Below are positions 15,805 to 19,103 of a DNA stretch of 19,103 nucleotides, in pieces. This stretch comes from Methylobacter sp. Lineage in GTDB: Bacteria; Pseudomonadota; Gammaproteobacteria; Methylococcales; Methylomonadaceae. The stretch is taken from the NCBI RefSeq assembly GCF_023227905.1, contig NZ_JALOCF010000066.1, positions 1-19,103 of the forward strand, written 5' to 3'. The notes under the pieces are model-generated. The model made no database searches. It was not told the origin of the DNA and saw only the letters and a list, made by a program, of their open reading frames with translations. A program made the position numbers and the translations under genes. Positions within the stretch are counted from its first letter, which is position 1. Each line of letters begins with the position of its first letter.

Positions 15805-16049
15805 GCCCATCGGTGACATATTCAAATAGCTCCCCACTGAACAACCGAAGTAAATACACAACTTTTCCATTGCGTCTAATTCAACTCTAGGAGGCTGTCG
15901 GATTTAAAAGCTATAAAAATATAACAAATCGATATATAAGGATTTTATTGGTGAAAAATGCCAGAAAAATATTTTTTTAACAGTTTCAATAACTTACTGT
16001 TTTTTTGTGAATCATAATCCGACAGCCTCCTAGAGCATTTCTTTGTTAG
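15805..16049 (-). pseudogene. Remnant of an XRE-family (Cro/CI-type HTH) regulator, split by a MITE
   Basis: On the minus strand, residues RVELDAMEKLCIYFGCSVGS read like the last helices of small XRE regulators (typical pattern R[IV]xLxTLxKLCxxLxCxxGDLL). Removing the 139-bp MITE and one CTAG joins this in frame to LTKKCS upstream, after which an in-frame stop (TAA) appears. No recognisable N-terminal helix-turn-helix remains. The frame runs on past the expected end and stops in the tRNA fragment. The gene is therefore decayed; the family call rests on a short match. Confidence 0.42.
15891..16029. mobile_element. MITE, IS5-type, with CTAG target duplication
   Basis: A 139-bp non-coding AT-rich unit with perfect terminal inverted repeats GAGGCTGTCGGATT (15891-15904 and complement 16016-16029). 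It is bounded by CTAG on both sides (15887-15890 and 16030-16033), the 4-bp duplication typical of the IS5 subgroup. The symmetry actually extends to 20 bp because CTAG is a palindrome and one more CT/AG pair matches. It encodes no transposase and so would be moved in trans by a related full-length IS, which is not in the window. It lies within an XRE gene remnant. Confidence 0.78.
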
Positions 16050-16693
16050 TTAGAAACATCGCCTAAATTTTTAAAAATAAATTGCCTCGTTCCCGCGTGC
16101 TACCAAGGAATGCCGTCTGGGATGCGGACCTTGTGGTTTAAGAAGTCGCTGCCGCGACGCTTGCTTGAATCGAGGTCTAGCCCCCGAAGGCGAGATACTT
16201 TCTTTTGCGCCGCCTCGGCAACTGCTCCTGCCTTGTGCCTACATGGACAGATATTTGCTCCTCGGCAATTGCTCTTGCATTGACCTCTACGGGTGGAGGA
16301 AATGCCGCAAGATTGCCTGGAGCAATCTCGCTGCCACCACATCCCTGTGGATTATGTAGGCAAGGAGCGCGAGTCAGCAGGCGGCCCGTTGCCGCTTGAA
16401 AATCACTCGGCACATCCCTGTGCCTAGCCCTAGGGGTGCTACGCATGCAAATCGGCTGTCCTGCCGATGTGTCCCGGCGAAAGCTCCGGTGCTCGGCGCG
16501 GCAAACGGGACCCAGCCCGTGCCACTGCCTACTGATTAATAGATTGAGTTTAACAATGGGTGTGATCTTAAATAACCGGAGAATTGCTCTGGCACTAACC
16601 GGTGGTTAGCTTTTTAGCAGGGCTCCGTCTTCGAGGTTTTCTTTGAACAGCTAACCGGCATAAGCTGGATGTTGATCGCACCGCTGTCTATAT
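16050..16693. other. Gene-free stretch downstream of the SulP gene
   Basis: The middle (about 16090-16530) is GC-rich with several short stems, including ATCGGC (16451-16456) with GCCGAT (16463-16468). The right part has TAACCGG three times (near 16574, 16596 and 16652), the small hairpin CTAACC-GGT-GGTTAG (16595-16609) and a wider GGTTAGCT / AGCTAACC pair (16604-16611, 16649-16656). These lie downstream of the transporter stop, but no T-run marks a standard terminator. Open frames here of up to about 90 codons look like products of GC-rich repetitive DNA rather than genes. Confidence 0.5.
16337..16424. repeat. Duplicated hairpin motif CACATCCCTGTG (REP-like)
   Basis: The 12-mer CACATCCCTGTG occurs at 16338-16349 and 16411-16422. 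Each copy is a hairpin with loop TCCC; the first stem is CCACA/TGTGG and the second GGCACA/TGTGCC, so flanking bases changed together to keep pairing. Two structured copies 73 bp apart in non-coding DNA resemble REP elements. Confidence 0.45.
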
Positions 16694-18244
16694 TTAGGCA
16701 GGCTCGACAAATCCTATGATCTCAACAGTGATGTTTTTTAGTGTCGCATTACACCTATAATTCTGTATGAATTCAACTACATCGTAGGCAATTGATTTCG
16801 ATTTGGTGCAGTCAATAATTACTTTTGAATTTGCCGGGATGGCGTCCAAAGCTTGCATTATGCTGGCTTTATTAAAAAACGTAACTTCTTCCGCCAAAAC
16901 AATGTGATGAACCTCTTGCCCGTCTTCTGTAGTGATGACATCTTTCATATAATAAGCGTTGCGGTAACTGTGGCGTAAAGTGTAAAAAATGCCGAAGAGG
17001 ATGCCTATGGTAATTCCCTTTAGTAAGTCCGTTGCCAAAATGCCGACAATAGTCGCGGCAAAAGGGACAAATTGTTCATCGCCCAATCGGTACATCTGTC
17101 TAAAAAGAGCCGGTTTGGCCAGCTTATATCCCACCATAATCAAAATGGCCGCCAAGCTGGCAAGCGGGATCAGATTCAGCAATTCGGCAATGGTAATTGC
17201 GCTGATTAATATGAATACGCCGTGAAGTATTGCGGACAGTTTGGTTTTGCCGCCAAACGAAATATTTGCAGAACTGCGAACAATAACCTGGGTGATAGGT
17301 AAGCCACCGATTAACCCTGAAATAATATTGCCCAAGCCCTGGGCCTTTAGTTCCCTGTTGGTCGGCGTGATTCTTTTATACGGGTCAAGTTTGTCGGTTG
17401 CCTCTACACACAGCAATGTTTCCAAACTCGCAATAATCGCCATGACAAAAGCGGTTTTCCAGACTTCGAAATTTGTTATTGCTGAGAAATCGGGAAAGGT
17501 AAACTGGTTGAAAAAGTCGGCTAAGTTTTTGGGAGCCGGAATATTAACTACTTGATCGGTCGTTAAACTGAAATCCAAAAATCCCTGTTGGTAACAGTAA
17601 TTCATTACCATGCCTAAAACAACGACCACAATCGGGCCTTGTATTAATTGAAATAGTTTATGTTTTTTGGTTAAAACCGCATCCCATAACATAAGGATCG
17701 TAATTGATATTGCGGCAATCAATATGGCGCCCGGTGTAAAGGCATCAAAAGCTCTGGCAATGGATGAGAAGGTGGTCTCTCCGCCTGTTTGAAGGAACGA
17801 AAAATCGCCTATGGCGTTTTTATCGTACCCTAATGCATGGGGTATCTGTTTCAAAATAATCAGAAGCCCAATACCGGTAAGCATGCCTTTAATGACGGAG
17901 GAAGGGAAAAAGTAGGCGATAAAGCCCGCCTTGGCAAAGCCCATGATAAGCTGAATAATGCCGGCCAGAACGACGGCTACCAAAAAGGCGGGCCAAGAAC
18001 CCAGTGTCGTAATCGCGGATAAGACAATGACGGCTAACCCGGCAGCCGGGCCGCTAACGCCCAATGGCGAACCGCTGGCGATACCTACCGCAATGCCGCC
18101 GACCATACCGGCTATAACGCCGGAAAATAAGGGTGCACCCGATGCCAATGCAATGCCAAGGCATAAAGGAACAGCCACAAAAAACACTACGATACTTGCC
18201 GGCAGATCGCTTTTTAATTCTTTAAATATACTCGTTGCTCTCAT
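16694..18244 (-). CDS. SulP-family inorganic anion transporter with STAS domain
   Basis: A 516-residue inner-membrane protein. The SulP transport domain covers about 1-425 with many hydrophobic segments: DLPASIVVFFVAVPLCLGIA near the N-terminus, GVSGPAAGLAVIVL (62-75), and the conserved ETLLCVEATDKLDPYKR (275-291) with GLGNIISGLIGGLPITQVIV (303-322). A shortened STAS domain follows at about 435-516 (AEEVTFFNKASIMQALDAIP; VIIDCTKSKSIAYDVVEFI). SulP proteins carry sulfate, bicarbonate, chloride or similar anions. This branch resembles SulP proteins often linked to carbonic anhydrases, so bicarbonate is possible, but the substrate cannot be read from sequence and no anhydrase gene is in the window. 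It is transcribed alone; the start lacks a strong Shine-Dalgarno. Confidence 0.95.
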   Translation of the reverse strand: MRATSIFKELKSDLPASIVVFFVAVPLCLGIALASGAPLFSGVIAGMVGGIAVGIASGSPLGVSGPAAGLAVIVLSAITTLGSWPAFLVAVVLAGIIQLIMGFAKAGFIAYFFPSSVIKGMLTGIGLLIILKQIPHALGYDKNAIGDFSFLQTGGETTFSSIARAFDAFTPGAILIAAISITILMLWDAVLTKKHKLFQLIQGPIVVVVLGMVMNYCYQQGFLDFSLTTDQVVNIPAPKNLADFFNQFTFPDFSAITNFEVWKTAFVMAIIASLETLLCVEATDKLDPYKRITPTNRELKAQGLGNIISGLIGGLPITQVIVRSSANISFGGKTKLSAILHGVFILISAITIAELLNLIPLASLAAILIMVGYKLAKPALFRQMYRLGDEQFVPFAATIVGILATDLLKGITIGILFGIFYTLRHSYRNAYYMKDVITTEDGQEVHHIVLAEEVTFFNKASIMQALDAIPANSKVIIDCTKSKSIAYDVVEFIQNYRCNATLKNITVEIIGFVEPA

Positions 18245-18267
18245 TGCGCTTTTTTAGCCTTTTTGTT

Positions 18268-18296
18268 TTGATAGATTGAAACTATACCATTGAAAA
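18268..18296 (-). promoter_or_regulatory. Possible promoter of the SulP gene
   Basis: On the minus strand TTTTCA (18296-18291) and TATCAA (18273-18268) are separated by 17 bp, each matching four of six consensus bases. They lie about 25-50 bases before the ATG at 18244. This is a weak match, supported only by spacing and position. Confidence 0.3.
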
Positions 18297-18380
18297 CTTT
18301 GATGCTCGAAACGGATTACCCGCCGGAATGCTTTGTAATAGCTTGGCATTTGCAAATGGTACGGCGCGTACCCTGCTTCG

Positions 18381-18524
18381 CTAAAGGGTCTTTTTCAACA
18401 TCTCCTTAACCCTGTTGCGCCGGTAATCTGCGAACATCTCGTCTTGGTATAAAAATGATTCCCACGCAGAATAATTTATTAACGGATGAGTGTTTTCTAA
18501 TATACCACTGTTGGGTTGTCTATA
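18381..18524 (-). pseudogene. C-terminal fragment of a small unknown protein
   Basis: A 47-codon open frame after an upstream TAA with no start codon before its single late Met. It contains INYSAWESFLYQDEMFADYR followed by RNRVKEMLKKTL and a stop at 18381-18383. The composition (aromatic, acidic, then basic helix) is protein-like, so a truncated small gene is likely; the family is not recognised. It lies upstream of the SulP gene on the same strand. Confidence 0.35.
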
Positions 18525-18588
18525 TTAGTGTGGCGTCGCTGTGGATGTTTATTCAATTTATGATTTATAAAACAGGGAGTTTGACACA

Positions 18589-18751
18589 GTGACGCCAAAA
18601 GAATTAACCAAACAAGCCTTTAGACTTTATGACCATATCAGGCTTCAAAGTTATAAGGTTCCTGTGCAATCAGATGCGTTTAGATGTTACGCGATTCCGA
18701 GCTTATTCAAGATATCAGCGGCGCTTGAAACTTGAACGTGGAACATTTTAA
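18589..18751 (+). pseudogene. Small ORF with probable frameshift, unknown family
   Basis: A GTG start at 18589 has GGGAG a good distance upstream. The frame gives VTPKELTKQAFRLYDHIRLQ then SYKVPVQSDAFRCYAIPS and stops at 18735 (48 residues). Just past residue 31 the next frame takes over with protein-like sequence RAYSRYQRRLKLERGTF and stops at 18751. This suggests one indel in a roughly 53-residue gene. Alternatively the 48-residue product is real. An imperfect inverted repeat GGCGTCGCTGT / ACAGTGACGCC (18532-18542, 18586-18596) overlaps the start codon. I do not recognise the family. Confidence 0.4.
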
Positions 18752-18974
18752 AACAGGACATTAATGCACAAGACGCCTGATTTATAGAATATTGCCGAGG
18801 TACAGCGTTTAAATAGCGCGGCGGCAGATGGGCAAGTGTTTTTGCGCTTTTTATGGCTATGCTTAATGGCTGGCTTAATCAGGTAGCGCCTTTCAGGCAG
18901 GGGGACAGGGCTCGGCTTTGAGGCATCCCGCCTTCTTCATATCGGGAACTTGCCGGCCCGGATGCCAACAGAGC
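18752..18974. other. Decayed coding-like stretch
   Basis: Plus-strand translation gives FIEYCRGTAFK, a stop, then RGGRWASVFALFMAMLNGWL and NQVAPFRQGDRARL before another stop near 18921. This looks like a broken gene (hydrophobic, with an internal stop), but no start and no family are recognisable. Nothing else is seen up to the receiver-domain gene. Confidence 0.3.
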
Positions 18975-19103
18975 CTATATTTCCCGTTCTGAAAGCAGGT
19001 TGCAGAGGGCAGTGAAGTTCAAAGGCTTGACCAGGTGATGGTCGAAACCTGCTTTATGTGAACGGGCTAATTCCTCTGGTCCCCCGTAGCCGCTGAGTGC
19101 TAT
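18975..19103 (-). CDS. Response regulator receiver domain, C-terminal end (partial; possibly hybrid histidine kinase)
   Basis: The frame enters from the right edge and gives 42 residues, IALSGYGGPEELARSHKAGF then DHHLVKPLNFTALCNLLSER, ending at TAG (18977-18975). ALSGYG is the beta-4 end with the conserved Ser/Thr, and VKP holds the invariant Lys of beta-5, both hallmarks of CheY-like receiver domains. Receivers ending the polypeptide like this and with the 'SGYG...AGFDHHLVKPL' wording are common at the C-terminus of hybrid sensor kinases, so that is likely, but the rest of the gene is outside the window. Confidence 0.75.
   Translation of the reverse strand: MALSGYGGPEELARSHKAGFDHHLVKPLNFTALCNLLSEREI

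Noticed and set aside
15637..15870. 77-codon minus-strand ORF as an intact gene
   Set aside because: Its end reads through the tRNA fragment (RARDDSNVRP is the usual artefact of translating tRNA DNA); only its first residues match an XRE tail, so it is called a remnant.
16100..16446. GC-rich ORFs of 64-89 codons on both strands
   Set aside because: Pro/Arg/Cys-rich translations over hairpin repeats, overlapping in several frames, with no start signal.
16595..16667. TAACCGG repeats and GGTTAGCT/AGCTAACC stem as terminator of the SulP gene
   Set aside because: No T-run follows the stem on the minus strand, so a Rho-independent terminator is not supported.
1..19103. CRISPR array, rRNA, complete tRNA, intact transposase or integrase gene
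   Set aside because: Looked for and not found; the only tRNA sequence is the 3' fragment and the only mobile element is a non-coding MITE.

Overview
The window reads as an accessory (genomic island) segment of a proteobacterial chromosome, most likely gammaproteobacterial. The SulP-type anion transporter and the general style of the proteins recall methanotrophs and similar lineages, but no gene here fixes the taxon, so this is inference.

Layout from left to right. (1) Positions 1-1835, minus strand: a coupled pair made of an unusual protein (PLD-type nuclease domain, coiled coil, J domain, coiled coil) and, overlapping its stop by ATGA, the start of a tryptophan-rich tandem-repeat protein that runs off the left edge. 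(2) 1836-2417: an AT-rich gap holding four copies of the dyad TTGTC-N7-GGACA plus a related palindrome. (3) 2418-3582, minus strand: three small unnamed genes. Two of them overlap by 122 bp in different frames, and the internal start has a good ribosome binding site. (4) 3902-12802, plus strand: a complete type I restriction-modification locus in the order hsdM, hsdS, a gene for an AlbA_2/HATPase protein, hsdR, a gene for a 105-residue RM-associated protein, and an unknown helical-protein gene. Every junction is translationally coupled except the one before hsdR, which carries a nested inverted-repeat region. (5) 13494-15276, plus strand: a coupled pair encoding a GIY-YIG nuclease with a DUF4357-like C-terminus and a DUF429-like RNase H-fold protein. 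(6) 15277-16693: no intact gene. It holds the 3' part of a tRNA-Arg(CCG), which looks like an attachment-site scar; a 139-bp IS5-type MITE flanked by CTAG, sitting inside the remnant of an XRE regulator gene; and GC-rich sequence with a duplicated hairpin-forming 12-mer. (7) 16694-18244, minus strand: a SulP/STAS anion transporter. (8) 18245-19103: decayed small ORFs, then the last 42 codons of a response-regulator receiver domain on the minus strand.

How it fits together: the tRNA 3' scar has the polarity expected at the distal end of an element integrated into a tRNA gene. The simplest reading is that everything left of about 15687 is one defence island: the PLD-J/repeat pair, the small unnamed genes, the type I RM system and two further nucleases. 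The transporter and signalling gene would be outside it. The best candidate for an undescribed system is the PLD-J protein with its Trp-repeat partner. The strongest non-coding puzzle is the TTGTC-N7-GGACA array.
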